The notes under the pieces were generated by a model that was not told the origin of the DNA, made no database searches, and saw only the letters and a list, made by a program, of their open reading frames with translations. This document shows positions 1-7,696 of a stretch of 38,580 nt of DNA, in pieces. Source of the stretch: Candidatus Staskawiczbacteria bacterium RIFCSPHIGHO2_02_FULL_42_22 (lineage in GTDB: Bacteria > Patescibacteriota > Minisyncoccia > Minisyncoccales > Staskawiczbacteraceae). The translations under genes and the position numbers were made by a program. The stretch covers positions 1 to 38,580 of the forward strand of contig MHOT01000016.1 in NCBI GenBank assembly GCA_001820175.1. Direction: 5' to 3'. Position 1 is the stretch's first letter. Each line of letters starts with the position of its first letter.

Positions 1-76
1 GCCACAGCAACGAAGCAATCTAAATGTGAACGGAGATTGCTTCGGTTGCTACCTCGCAATGACGATGCGGAGGATT
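1..76. repeat. partial CATTGCGAG-type inverted-repeat element, cut by window edge
   Basis: The text ends in CTCGCAATGACG and contains the arm pair AGATTGCTTCG / CGAAGCAATCT, the same vocabulary as the elements at 21797-22118 and 31221-31340. Only the right part lies in the window. Confidence 0.6.
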
Positions 77-100
77 GTTTCCGAACAGCGCCGCTTTTTA

Positions 101-129
101 TTGACATCACTTTATATTTATCATATATA
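101..129 (+). promoter_or_regulatory. sigma70-type promoter for the 53-residue membrane protein
   Basis: TTGACA at 101-106 is followed after 17 bases by TATATA at 124-129. This would start transcription about 40 bases ahead of the ATG at 179. A TATAAT at 132-137 is too far from this -35 to pair with it. Confidence 0.6.
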
Positions 130-178
130 TTTATAATCAAACAAAAAAGTTCCTTAACAAAAAAAAGGGGGTGCTTGC

Positions 179-340
179 ATGCATGAATTAATATATTTCC
201 TGTTGAAAACCGTGCCTGACATCCTTTCATGGGCGCTTTTGTTACCATTTGAATTGCTCCTAACCTTTACTAGCTGGATGCTTAAAAAAATATCCCGCAT
301 TAAAAAAGTGCATCGAAAAAAGCAAGAAATTATTACATAG
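179..340 (+). CDS. small single-span membrane protein, 53 aa, unknown function
   Basis: The ATG at 179 has a purine-rich AGGGGG site (166-171) about 7 bases upstream, a promoter at 101-129 and a strong terminator immediately after the stop, so the unit is a complete one-gene transcript. The peptide has a hydrophobic stretch at about residues 12-35 and a very basic C-terminal tail rich in Lys, Arg and His, consistent with an inner-membrane peptide with a cytoplasmic positive tail by the positive-inside rule. I do not recognise a family. A toxin-like or membrane-stress peptide is possible but unsupported. Confidence 0.6.
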   Translation: MHELIYFLLKTVPDILSWALLLPFELLLTFTSWMLKKISRIKKVHRKKQEIIT

Positions 341-350
341 TCAAAAAATC

Positions 351-386
351 AAAAAGCCCCGGCTTTGACCAGGGGCTTTTTTTATT
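351..386 (+). terminator. intrinsic terminator of the 53-aa gene
   Basis: AAAAGCCCC and GGGGCTTTT form the stem, followed by a run of seven or more T. It begins 11 bases after the stop codon of the small gene. Confidence 0.85.
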
Positions 387-391
387 ATCAT

Positions 392-669
392 TAGACCTGT
401 TGCGTATTAAGGATTTACTGCAAATTGCATATTTCGGCCACAAATTTGCTATACCTAGTATAATGTGTCGCTCGTTCGGAAAGGAATAATTGCGATTTTT
501 CCTTTCCTCTCTCGCTTAGCACATTATAATTTTTCGGTCAAGATGTGGGTAAATTTGTAGCAACAAATTTCCCCATCTCCGGGCCCTCTAGGCAAGCCGA
601 AAAATTCTATCAAATTTCTGATCCAAAATCTTCAATTTTCGCGACAATCCTTAATACGCAACAGGTCTA
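392..669. repeat. palindromic element, family A copy 1 (278 bp, TAGACC...GGTCTA)
   Basis: The ends are long inverted repeats beginning TAGACCTGTTGCGTATTAAG and closing with its complement. The outer parts are nearly identical to the copy at 33072-33232. Relative to that copy, two extra hairpin blocks are inserted in the interior: about 456-530 (arms TATAATGTG / CACATTATA) and about 538-580 (arms GATGTGGG.AAATTTG / CAAATTT.CCCCATC). The element ends directly at the htrA stop codon. No ORF is seen inside. Confidence 0.85.
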
Positions 670-1959
670 TTAACTCCTTTCTCCGAGAGTAACCTCAATA
701 TTTATTTCTTTGCCATCCCGCAACACCTTTAAAGTTACCTTATCTTCGGGTTTATACTGTTGAATGATGCTTGCTATGGAGTTATGTAGAGTAATTTTTT
801 GACCATTTATTTCCAATACTACATCCTTTTCCTTTACCCCCGCTTTTTCTGCTGCCGAGCCGGCCGACACCGCCGCTTCGCCGTTGCTTCCCTTTAATAC
901 CAAAGCACCGTAATCAACCGACAGGCCGTGTTTTTGTTTGACCTCATCATCAATTAACAGATACCTTACCCCCAAAAACGGATACACTATTTTGTTAGTT
1001 TTTACAATCTGCTCAATGTCTTTTTTGGCAATGTTAATGGGTATAGCAAACCCAATGCTTTGCGCTCCGTCAGCCATGGCGGTGTTTACCCCAATGACCT
1101 CTCCTTTTAAATTAATCAACGGCCCGCCGGAGTTTCCCGGATTAATTGCCGCATCGGTTTGGATAATTCCTTCAAGGTTTTCAGAAAATCCCTTGGCGCC
1201 AAAGGCCGATACATTCCGGCCCAGCCCGGAAACAACGCCCACCGACACCGTATTGCTAAATTCTCCGAGTGCATTTCCAATGGCAATAACCCCTTGGCCA
1301 ATTTGTATGCCATCAGAATCGCCGATTTTTATAGCCGGAAATGATTCGCTGCTGTCTATCTTTATAATCGCCAAGTCCTGAACGGGGTCCAGCGCCACCA
1401 CCTTGGCAGCATATTTTTTCCCCTCATTGGTAATGACCGTATAATCCGCCTGCTTATCTGAAACCACGTGCTTATTGGTCAGCACCAGCCCATCAGAAGA
1501 CACCAAAAATCCGGACCCCGCCCCGACCTCCTGGTGCTTGGTGCCTTTTTGCACCGGTACCGGAACCTCAAACCCGAACGGCGAACCCTCGCCAAAGGGA
1601 TTAATAAACTGCTGTTCATAGACCGGCAAGTTTTTGGAAATCACAATGCTTACCACTGAAGGAGAAGCGCTTTTTACCGAATCTATGATCGCTTGTTCAT
1701 AGGAAATTTGCGAAACGTATTCTTGGCCACCAACTTGTAACTGCAACTCTTTTGTTGTTTGCTGGCCTTCAAGCGCACCACGTTCAATTTTTTTTATCCA
1801 TGAAGCGATAGGATTTTGCAAAACCCCGGGCGCAAAAAATTCCACGTAATACAATGCGCCCATAAGCAAAACCACCAACAACAGGGCGATTTGAAATCCT
1901 TTATTTTTGGCGAACTTTAAAAATGTTTCTTTAAAATTAATGCTGGGTAATTCGTACAT
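670..1959 (-). CDS. htrA: HtrA/DegP-family serine protease, membrane-anchored, one PDZ domain
   Basis: This 429-residue protein is a typical single-PDZ HtrA. A transmembrane anchor lies at about residues 23-41, so the protease should face the outside. The trypsin-like domain (about 90-310) shows the full triad: His164 in TNKHVV, Asp195 in DPVQDLAIIKI and Ser277 in GNSGGP. A PDZ domain follows (about 330-425) with the usual GxxAGVKEKDVV pattern. Family role: degradation or refolding of misfolded envelope proteins. The stop codon abuts the palindromic element at 392-669, which sits downstream and may affect the 3' end of the transcript. There is no clear Shine-Dalgarno before the ATG. The start is the first Met, ahead of a short cytoplasmic segment. 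Confidence 0.95.
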   Translation of the reverse strand: MYELPSINFKETFLKFAKNKGFQIALLLVVLLMGALYYVEFFAPGVLQNPIASWIKKIERGALEGQQTTKELQLQVGGQEYVSQISYEQAIIDSVKSASPSVVSIVISKNLPVYEQQFINPFGEGSPFGFEVPVPVQKGTKHQEVGAGSGFLVSSDGLVLTNKHVVSDKQADYTVITNEGKKYAAKVVALDPVQDLAIIKIDSSESFPAIKIGDSDGIQIGQGVIAIGNALGEFSNTVSVGVVSGLGRNVSAFGAKGFSENLEGIIQTDAAINPGNSGGPLINLKGEVIGVNTAMADGAQSIGFAIPINIAKKDIEQIVKTNKIVYPFLGVRYLLIDDEVKQKHGLSVDYGALVLKGSNGEAAVSAGSAAEKAGVKEKDVVLEINGQKITLHNSIASIIQQYKPEDKVTLKVLRDGKEINIEVTLGERS

Positions 1960-1967
1960 AGGTTTAA

Positions 1968-2019
1968 AAACGTGAATCCTGAAACTTGCTTTTAATAAGG
2001 GATTTCAGGATTCACGTTT
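1968..2019. repeat. 17-bp-arm inverted repeat between htrA and the glycosyltransferase
   Basis: AAACGTGAATCCTGAAA and its exact complement are separated by 18 bases. The right arm overlaps the stop codon of the glycosyltransferase gene. On the minus strand the second arm ends in GTTTTTAAA, so it could act as a weak terminator. Confidence 0.65.
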
Positions 2020-3103
2020 AAAAATATTGAAAAATTTTTTCGCAGGCACTATCTTCAATAAATAATGGTTCTGGATATTTTTTGTTCTCCGATAAAAGGC
2101 CTCGTACTACCTCGGGAATTTGATTGAGATTTTTTACCCGCACCCCCAAATTATTTTTCTCTAAAAATTCTGTATTAAATTCCTCCTGTCCGGGGATGGG
2201 GTTTACTACCACCAATGGTTTTGCCAACGCTACGCATTCCGATACCGTTAAACCACCTGCTTTACTTACCACTACATCTGAAATTTTCATGTACTCTTCC
2301 ATCGTATTGGTCCATTTTTCAAAGCAAAAATGCTGGTGGCCGGAAAAATTATTTTTCATAGCATCATACAATTCCTGGCTACCATTGGCAATCCCCGCCA
2401 CATTTATTTTGGGGTCCAGAGCCAGCAAGTTCTCAATTAATGCAATTAAATCGCGGCTGGATATTTGAAAAGATGTAATTAATAGTACGACCGGCAGATT
2501 ATTTTTGATGCCATATTTTAACTTCAAATCCCCGATATTTTCCTTTACATAAAACCCGGGATTAATAGGAATGCCGGTAATTTTTATTTTCTCTTGTTTA
2601 ATACCTACATTTTTTAAATCATCGGCCACATCCTGGTGCGCGACAAAATAGTAGTCCATGCAAGAAAATTTGTAGTAGGGATGGCCATGGTAGTCCGTCA
2701 CCACAATTCCCATGACAATGTGCGGAAACTTTTTTTTGACGGCTCCGATAAACAACGGCAATATTTCCACATTGGTGAAAATAATGGCATCCGGTTTTTT
2801 TTGGTAAATGTAATTTTTTACCTTGGAGTTAAACAGTCCCCGAAAAAACACTGTCTTTTTTGCCAAGTGGTAGGCCGCAGGATAATTATACAGTATTTTC
2901 CATACGAAAGGGAATTTTTTACTTGCCGCCCCATACATGCCTTGGGCGTATTTTTTCAAGGATGGATCAATGGCGGTAATATCAACATGTTCTGCGTTCA
3001 TCTCTGGCACGTGTTCTTTGGCATAATCCAAAAGCGCCTCACCGGCCCGCACGTGCCCGAATCCCCCGGTCATAGACATAATCAGGATATGTTTTTTATT
3101 CAT
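2018..3103 (-). CDS. MGDG-synthase/MurG-like glycosyltransferase (GT28, GT-B fold)
   Basis: This 361-residue protein has the layout of the diacylglycerol glycosyltransferase group (UgtP/MGD type). The N-terminal half has the glycine-rich loop TGGFGHVRAGEAL near residues 13-25 and the HVDITAIDP stretch typical of the MGDG_synth domain. The C-terminal half has the donor-site pattern DVVVSKAGGLTVSE and an NPIPGQEEFN segment. Established family role: transfer of a sugar from a nucleotide sugar to a membrane lipid at the inner leaflet. Together with the acyltransferase and second glycosyltransferase nearby, I infer glycolipid synthesis; MurG-type peptidoglycan work is less likely. The start overlaps the next upstream gene by 8 bases, suggesting translational coupling. 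Confidence 0.85.
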   Translation of the reverse strand: MNKKHILIMSMTGGFGHVRAGEALLDYAKEHVPEMNAEHVDITAIDPSLKKYAQGMYGAASKKFPFVWKILYNYPAAYHLAKKTVFFRGLFNSKVKNYIYQKKPDAIIFTNVEILPLFIGAVKKKFPHIVMGIVVTDYHGHPYYKFSCMDYYFVAHQDVADDLKNVGIKQEKIKITGIPINPGFYVKENIGDLKLKYGIKNNLPVVLLITSFQISSRDLIALIENLLALDPKINVAGIANGSQELYDAMKNNFSGHQHFCFEKWTNTMEEYMKISDVVVSKAGGLTVSECVALAKPLVVVNPIPGQEEFNTEFLEKNNLGVRVKNLNQIPEVVRGLLSENKKYPEPLFIEDSACEKIFQYF

Positions 3104-3353
3104 GCTGACTAAACTTTAAAATAATAACATATAAAACTACAACAAAAATAGTTGCAAAAATATCATTGGTAACGCCGTTAAAAAAGTTATCGAAAAGATA
3201 TGCTAAATCTAAGATGTTAAAATAATTTATCAAAGAAAAATCCCCTGACATTAAAAAAGCATATAAAAGGATTGCTACGTGCGCTACTGCTGAAAATAAC
3301 AGCAATAATAATAGAGCATTAATGTATTTATTATTTACAATATTGATATTCAT
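3096..3353 (-). CDS. small membrane protein, two predicted spans, 85 aa
   Basis: Hydrophobic stretches lie at about residues 10-35 and 62-80, joined by a polar, Asn/Asp-rich segment that would form the outer loop. A GAGAGA purine stretch lies before the ATG. Its 3' end overlaps the start of the glycosyltransferase by 8 bases and it follows the EamA-type transporter gene by 15 bases, so it belongs to the same transcription unit. I do not recognise a family. A small partner of the transporter or of the glycosyltransferase is only an inference from position. Confidence 0.65.
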   Translation of the reverse strand: MNINIVNNKYINALLLLLLFSAVAHVAILLYAFLMSGDFSLINYFNILDLAYLFDNFFNGVTNDIFATIFVVVLYVIILKFSQHE

Positions 3354-3368
3354 ATAAAAATTCTCTCA

Positions 3369-4271
3369 TCAAAAAACTAACAGCGCCAAACCTGCCACTA
3401 TCAAGAATATGGCGGCCATTTTCTGGATAATTATTTTTTTGGAAATATCCTCTTTGAATATCTTAGGTAAAAATAAGGAAAAAAACAAGGTTATGATAAA
3501 TAAAAAAACATACTGGATGCCTCGCAACGAATTGATAGTCGCCAGATAAGAAAGCGGTACCAGTGCTATGGCAAGAGACTGCAAGACACCGGCAATACCG
3601 CCGGCAAATTGGGCGGAAACAAAAATGGTTCCGCTTTTTTTATCTAAGTTTGCTTTTTTTGTAAATAACTGCTTCCGTAATTTTTTACTAAAAAGGAGCA
3701 GTAATACCAATACAAAACATGCCAGGCGCATCCAGATAAGTCCCTGTAAAAACGGCTGATGTAAAAATACTATTTTAGAAAAGATGTAATCCAAAGAAAA
3801 CATCAGGGAGGAAAAAGATATTAAAAACACGTAGTGGAAAGTAATTTTGATTTTTTTCTCTACGGAAATAAGGATGCTTCCCGAAACTAGCAACACAAAA
3901 GCCAAAAGATTCATCCCGGAAACCACTCCCGATCCCCAAAACGCCAACGTTAGCATCAGTATTAATATCGGTTGCAAAGCCCCGATGGTAGTCATGACCC
4001 GGGATACATCAAACCTTTCCAAAGCCACAAACATGGCATACAGCCCCAGCACATACACCGTTGCTTCCAATAAAATCCATCCTAGTGAAGCGGGATCGGG
4101 AAAGCCGAATTTGGTAAAAGGTATCAAAAAAATAATCAGGATGTTTAACATCCCCACATAAAAAGTGTAGAGTTTTGCGTTCGGGACGCCCCTTAATACC
4201 AGCTTGTCCCCAAACGAGGCCAAACTAAAAAAGAGGTATGACAAAATGATAATGATTAGCCAGGAAAACAT
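3369..4271 (-). CDS. EamA/DMT-superfamily transporter
   Basis: This 300-residue, strongly hydrophobic protein has about ten predicted membrane spans in two repeats of five, the EamA (drug/metabolite transporter) pattern. Supporting motifs are the ALERFDVSRV segment near the end of the first repeat and APLSYLATINSLRG-like text (VPLSYLATINSLRG here) in the second, both at the position where EamA proteins carry their helix-4 consensus. Substrate cannot be read from sequence. It sits 3 bases after the acyltransferase stop and 15 bases before a small membrane protein, so it is inside an envelope-lipid operon. Membership could mean export of a lipid-linked or small-molecule intermediate. Confidence 0.85.
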   Translation of the reverse strand: MFSWLIIIILSYLFFSLASFGDKLVLRGVPNAKLYTFYVGMLNILIIFLIPFTKFGFPDPASLGWILLEATVYVLGLYAMFVALERFDVSRVMTTIGALQPILILMLTLAFWGSGVVSGMNLLAFVLLVSGSILISVEKKIKITFHYVFLISFSSLMFSLDYIFSKIVFLHQPFLQGLIWMRLACFVLVLLLLFSKKLRKQLFTKKANLDKKSGTIFVSAQFAGGIAGVLQSLAIALVPLSYLATINSLRGIQYVFLFIITLFFSLFLPKIFKEDISKKIIIQKMAAIFLIVAGLALLVF

Positions 4272-4274
4272 TTT

Positions 4275-5336
4275 TTATATGGTTTTTTTTGAAATACTTT
4301 GAATTTTATCCTTATAATATCCTCGTTGTTTTTCGGGTAAACGTTCAGCCACATGAGCCATTACATAATCAATACCACTAAGTTCAGTATTATTTTCATC
4401 TAAAGATAATGGTTCGCCTATGCTAAGTTTTTTCTTTCCCGAAGTCCTGTCTTCTATAAAGGCCACTGGCATAATTGGCAGCTCCTCGCCGGTTAATTTT
4501 TTGTATTGTCGTACAATCAACTCCATCATAGCAGAATATGCTTTTTTTAATTCTTGTTTTTCCCGCGGAGCCAGTGCTGACCCCTCTGGATTTAACCAAA
4601 GACCTTCCGGAAAAACGCATACAGAGTCGCCCTTCAAGAGCAATGCCACTGCGGCGCGCACAAATTCGGTATTTATTGGTAATTTACCTTGTTCTTCCAT
4701 CCGTATTATTTCTTCAAATACCGCTTGGGCATATTTATCTTTTTGAAGCCCCATTGCTTCTTTTTTATCTTTCAATGAAAGGTTCGACAAACTCTCCTCA
4801 ATCGGAATTCCCCCAATTTTTTTAAAAAACCACTGAAGCCACGGTGATCGATCCCACCAAATCTTTTTTCCGATCGCAATATGTAAATTTTTGAAAGTAC
4901 CCATCAGCGCCTCTGGTTCTCCGCCACCGGGGTGATTACAAACGACAAAGTAAGGCCCCTTTTTGGGAATGTTTTCCCGCCCCTCTGTTTCCACCCTGCC
5001 AAACATGGATACCAAACCAATAAGTGCTTTTGAAATAATATCTTTTTTCCCACGCAAGTGTTTTGGAAAATAACGCTCTTGATATTTTTTAATCTTTTCT
5101 TGTCTAAGATCGCTGTTTTCTTTTAGATTTTCCCATGGATTCTCCTGGTCAGCATCTTCTATTTCCCCCTTCAGTTCTTCGATTTTCTTTTCTACCTGTT
5201 CCACGCTTTTTTGTTCCAGCTCCCTTCTTTTTTCGTCACCCAATAATGACTCATGCTGATGTTCTTGAACCGATGGCTCATTTGCCACACGTTCTTGATT
5301 TGGCACCTTTGGCGCTATTTCTTCTTTTTCTGACAT
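4275..5336 (-). CDS. PlsC-like acyltransferase with charged N-terminal extension
   Basis: Residues about 95-345 form a PlsC-type (1-acylglycerol-3-phosphate acyltransferase) domain that would acylate a lysophospholipid at the membrane surface. The block I motif is NHPGGGE at 134-140, that is HX4E instead of the family's usual HX4D. Block III is present as FPEG (242-245), and GGIPIEES fits block II. The first about 90 residues are charged and probably coiled, and carry VQExxxxSLLG, a motif shared with the next gene upstream (5394-6257). There is no hydrophobic anchor, so membrane association would be peripheral. The Asp to Glu change could be tolerated or could mean a different acceptor; this needs enzyme data. 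Confidence 0.85.
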   Translation of the reverse strand: MSEKEEIAPKVPNQERVANEPSVQEHQHESLLGDEKRRELEQKSVEQVEKKIEELKGEIEDADQENPWENLKENSDLRQEKIKKYQERYFPKHLRGKKDIISKALIGLVSMFGRVETEGRENIPKKGPYFVVCNHPGGGEPEALMGTFKNLHIAIGKKIWWDRSPWLQWFFKKIGGIPIEESLSNLSLKDKKEAMGLQKDKYAQAVFEEIIRMEEQGKLPINTEFVRAAVALLLKGDSVCVFPEGLWLNPEGSALAPREKQELKKAYSAMMELIVRQYKKLTGEELPIMPVAFIEDRTSGKKKLSIGEPLSLDENNTELSGIDYVMAHVAERLPEKQRGYYKDKIQSISKKTI

Positions 5337-5393
5337 AGGTTTTTACTACAGTATCAATTTTTTCATTTTATACACAGACGTCTTTACTATTAT

Positions 5394-6257
5394 TTACCCA
5401 CCGAAAAACCGCTTCAACCAACTTTTTTTACCTCCTCCTTGCTCCTCTTTTTTTGATTCCGCATCACGTTCAGCGCGTTCTTTTTTTTCTTCTCTTTCTT
5501 TATCCTCTTTATATATTTTTTTTCTTGCTTGAGCATATTTCATTTCAGCATCTTTTGTTTGCTGAGCGTTATCTCTTTCCTCTTTGGTAATGAGCAATTC
5601 TTTGGTGGCACTATCGCTTTGCACGGTTTTTTCCACTTCATTGACCAGGGCTAAATATGCTTTCTGATCCTCAAATTCTTCTTCGCTGACCGGTCTTTTT
5701 AGCACCTCTTGCAGGGCACCTACAAGACGTTCCTTTGTTATAAAACTGGCGCCCCCGTCTTTAGCACCAAAAAAACCCAGCACAATTACTTTCGGATTAT
5801 CGGATTCCCACCAAGAATTTTCATATTTTTCCTTTTTTCGCTCTCTTGCCTGGTCTGACTTAACATCATTTTCTGCTTTTTGTGCTTTTGCTCTTTCCTC
5901 TTTTTCTTGGGGAGATAATTTCTGAAACTCCGCTTCTTCTGGGGTCAAAAAATATCCGTCCTTAAAAACCAATTCTCCAGCGACAACCATATCTCGCACT
6001 CGCTGCCGTTCTTGATCAGATGTCAATTTTTGCAATGCCACTTCTTCGGAATTAGAATCATTGATTTCTTCTTTTAATGCCGTGATTTCTTGGGGTGCCC
6101 TATTTGCTTTCGTCCTTTCCCAGTCGGCTTCTTCTTCCAGTGCCTTCATTTTATTAGCACCCAATAAAGAGTCACTTGAATTTTCTTGAACCGGAAGCTG
6201 ATTTTCTAAATCATTATTTTCCGGCCCCTTTTTACCTGTTTCCTGTTTTCTTGGCAT
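5394..6257 (-). CDS. charged coiled-coil protein sharing the N-terminal motif of the acyltransferase
   Basis: This 287-residue protein is dominated by Lys, Glu, Arg and Gln. The only globular-looking part is about residues 147-200 (ENSWWESDNPKVIVLGFFG and what follows). The N-terminus has VQENSSDSLLGANKMKALEE, aligned by eye to VQEHQHESLLGDEKRRELEQ in the acyltransferase encoded just downstream. The C-terminus is a long basic/acidic helix ending in KKSWLKRFFGG, an amphipathic tail that could touch the membrane. No enzyme motif is visible. The shared motif and adjacency suggest a common partner or common localisation signal. Confidence 0.65.
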   Translation of the reverse strand: MPRKQETGKKGPENNDLENQLPVQENSSDSLLGANKMKALEEEADWERTKANRAPQEITALKEEINDSNSEEVALQKLTSDQERQRVRDMVVAGELVFKDGYFLTPEEAEFQKLSPQEKEERAKAQKAENDVKSDQARERKKEKYENSWWESDNPKVIVLGFFGAKDGGASFITKERLVGALQEVLKRPVSEEEFEDQKAYLALVNEVEKTVQSDSATKELLITKEERDNAQQTKDAEMKYAQARKKIYKEDKEREEKKERAERDAESKKEEQGGGKKSWLKRFFGG

Positions 6258-6317
6258 AAGTTTTATATTTTTAATGATATTGTCTCATTTTAACTCTTCT
6301 GACCGAAAATACAATGT

Positions 6318-6345
6318 AAATAAAAAACCAGGAACCCTGTCCTGG
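6318..6345 (-). terminator. minus-strand intrinsic terminator
   Basis: On the minus strand CCAGG acagggtt CCTGG is followed by TTTTTTATTT. It is the second of two stacked hairpins downstream of the 44-aa gene. Confidence 0.7.
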
Positions 6346-6348
6346 GAA

Positions 6349-6386
6349 AATAAACGGGGGAGACGGATAAGCCAATCCGCTCCCCC
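6349..6386 (-). terminator. minus-strand hairpin directly after the 44-aa gene
   Basis: GGGGGAG.GGAT and ATCC.CTCCCCC form a long stem (with small mismatches) seven bases after the stop codon. On the minus strand it is followed by GTTTATTTT. With the hairpin at 6318-6345 it makes a tandem terminator. Confidence 0.7.
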
Positions 6387-6392
6387 AAAGAT

Positions 6393-6527
6393 TTACAGAT
6401 AGCGGCCAAAGAGCTCTTGGGCCACCTTACAGATTACCCACGCCGTGTAAACGGCATGGGCAACCACGGCGGCGACGATAAACGCCACTACCGCCAGGCA
6501 GATCAACAAAATGACCCACCAATCCAT
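6393..6527 (-). CDS. 44-aa single-span membrane peptide
   Basis: The ATG at 6527 was chosen over an upstream in-frame start (6668) because AGGGAGAA stands just before it and because the promoter at 6615-6644 would exclude the longer form. The peptide begins MDWWVILLICLA, has one long Ala/Val/Ile-rich span (about residues 4-30) and a short polar C-terminus with one Cys and one Lys. It has its own near-consensus promoter and two stacked terminators, so it is a one-gene transcript. The small gene is GC-richer than its neighbours. No family is recognised; its strong signals suggest high expression. Confidence 0.65.
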   Translation of the reverse strand: MDWWVILLICLAVVAFIVAAVVAHAVYTAWVICKVAQELFGRYL

Positions 6528-6614
6528 AGCTTCTCCCTTTAGAAAACCGCGTCTATCTCCGCACACTGCGGAAAGGGGCTCGACGCTGACGCTATTTTTT
6601 ACCCCTATGGGTTG

Positions 6615-6644
6615 ATTATAACACATAACAAGATATCTTGTCAA
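6615..6644 (-). promoter_or_regulatory. near-consensus promoter with a 14-bp palindrome in the spacer
   Basis: On the minus strand TTGACA (6639-6644) and TATAAT (6615-6620) are separated by 18 bases. The perfect palindrome ACAAGATATCTTGT (6628-6641) overlaps the -35 and fills half of the spacer, an operator-like arrangement. It would drive the 44-aa gene with a leader of about 80 bases that includes a CCGCA.TGCGG hairpin. Confidence 0.7.
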
Positions 6645-6674
6645 ACACGACCGCGCCGGCCGACTCAACCACCC

Positions 6675-7685
6675 CTACCTAAACAATTCCTTTGCAGTAT
6701 TCCAAATTTCGGGTCTTGCCTGTTTTTCTTTCAACCAAAACCACCATTCGGTTCCCCAGAAATAAAATGTATCCAAGCCCGTGGCCTTGGCGTATGCGAT
6801 ATTTTTTTTAAATTGCGCTAAATTCATGGTCTTTTCCTGCTCATCCAAAGAAACTTCTGAAAACGGCTTAGGGGCCCAGGGCTCCGCCTGCAATTCAACT
6901 CCTATTACTTTTTTACCAAAAAAATAATTAATAATTTGGGCCCTACGCCAGTAAAAAACAGGAGGTACGGGGAATTTAAAATAAAAACCAATCTTGTCAG
7001 TCACATGAAACCACGCGCTCCGGTACGTGGTAACCCCTACGATATCGCCAATGTTGGCAACCGCAAGCCACAGGGATTGTTCCCCTGAATCAGAAACCAC
7101 CACCGGCCGCGAAGGATCAAGTGATTTTATCAGAGCAATTTCTTTTTTTAAAAATGCCTTATCGTACCACGGGCATTTTCCGAAACGAAACAACGGCTCG
7201 TTTTCGGCCTGCCAGGCAATAATTGCCGGTGAATTTTTATAGCGCAACACCGTTTCTTTCACATATGCCAAAATTTCTTCTTGCTGCGCTTGTTTTGGCA
7301 TGCCGCCTGCCCACCCGGGCACATGGCATTCTGGCCATCGGCCGGTTTTCATGCCTACCACGTAAAGGATATTTACATGATAATCCTCTGCTTGGTTTAC
7401 CTGCCAGTCGGTATCGGTAAAATCAAAGACCCCTTTTTTTGGCTCAACAACATCCCAATTGGTAATTAATTTTATATTTAAAGCCCCCAAATCTTCCAGC
7501 AAAGCCAAATACAATTGCTTCCAGTCAAGGCCTAAATCTACTGCCTGCATTTGCGAAAAATTAACACCCCAGGTTATCTTTTTTTGCTTTGGGGCGCGAC
7601 CCACAAAAAAATAGCAACCAGCTATTAATCCCAATGCCACAAGGATCAATAAAAAAAATATAAGAATCTTTTTCGCGCGGGCCAT
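6675..7685 (-). CDS. membrane-anchored glycoside hydrolase, clan GH-A (GH5-like)
   Basis: This 336-residue protein has an N-terminal membrane anchor (about residues 6-28) and one TIM-barrel domain. NWDVVEPKKGVFDF matches the family's early barrel strand pattern. AENEP at 160-164 supplies the likely acid/base Glu163, and VIGVELQAEPW supplies the likely nucleophile Glu264 or Glu268. An FYFWGTEWWFW segment near the C-terminus gives the aromatic sugar platform. This is the layout of GH5/GH42-like retaining beta-glycosidases, acting outside the membrane on a polysaccharide or glycolipid; the substrate is not readable. It follows the glycosyltransferase gene by 11 bases, so a synthesis-and-trimming pair is an inference. 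Confidence 0.8.
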   Translation of the reverse strand: MARAKKILIFFLLILVALGLIAGCYFFVGRAPKQKKITWGVNFSQMQAVDLGLDWKQLYLALLEDLGALNIKLITNWDVVEPKKGVFDFTDTDWQVNQAEDYHVNILYVVGMKTGRWPECHVPGWAGGMPKQAQQEEILAYVKETVLRYKNSPAIIAWQAENEPLFRFGKCPWYDKAFLKKEIALIKSLDPSRPVVVSDSGEQSLWLAVANIGDIVGVTTYRSAWFHVTDKIGFYFKFPVPPVFYWRRAQIINYFFGKKVIGVELQAEPWAPKPFSEVSLDEQEKTMNLAQFKKNIAYAKATGLDTFYFWGTEWWFWLKEKQARPEIWNTAKELFR

Positions 7686-7696
7686 AACATTAATTT

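Noticed and set aside
938-1381. 147-residue plus-strand frame opposite htrA
   Set aside because: It is a shadow of the protease gene; the minus frame has the full catalytic triad.
6528-6668. N-terminal extension of the 44-aa membrane peptide
   Set aside because: It crosses the promoter; the ribosome site is just before 6527.
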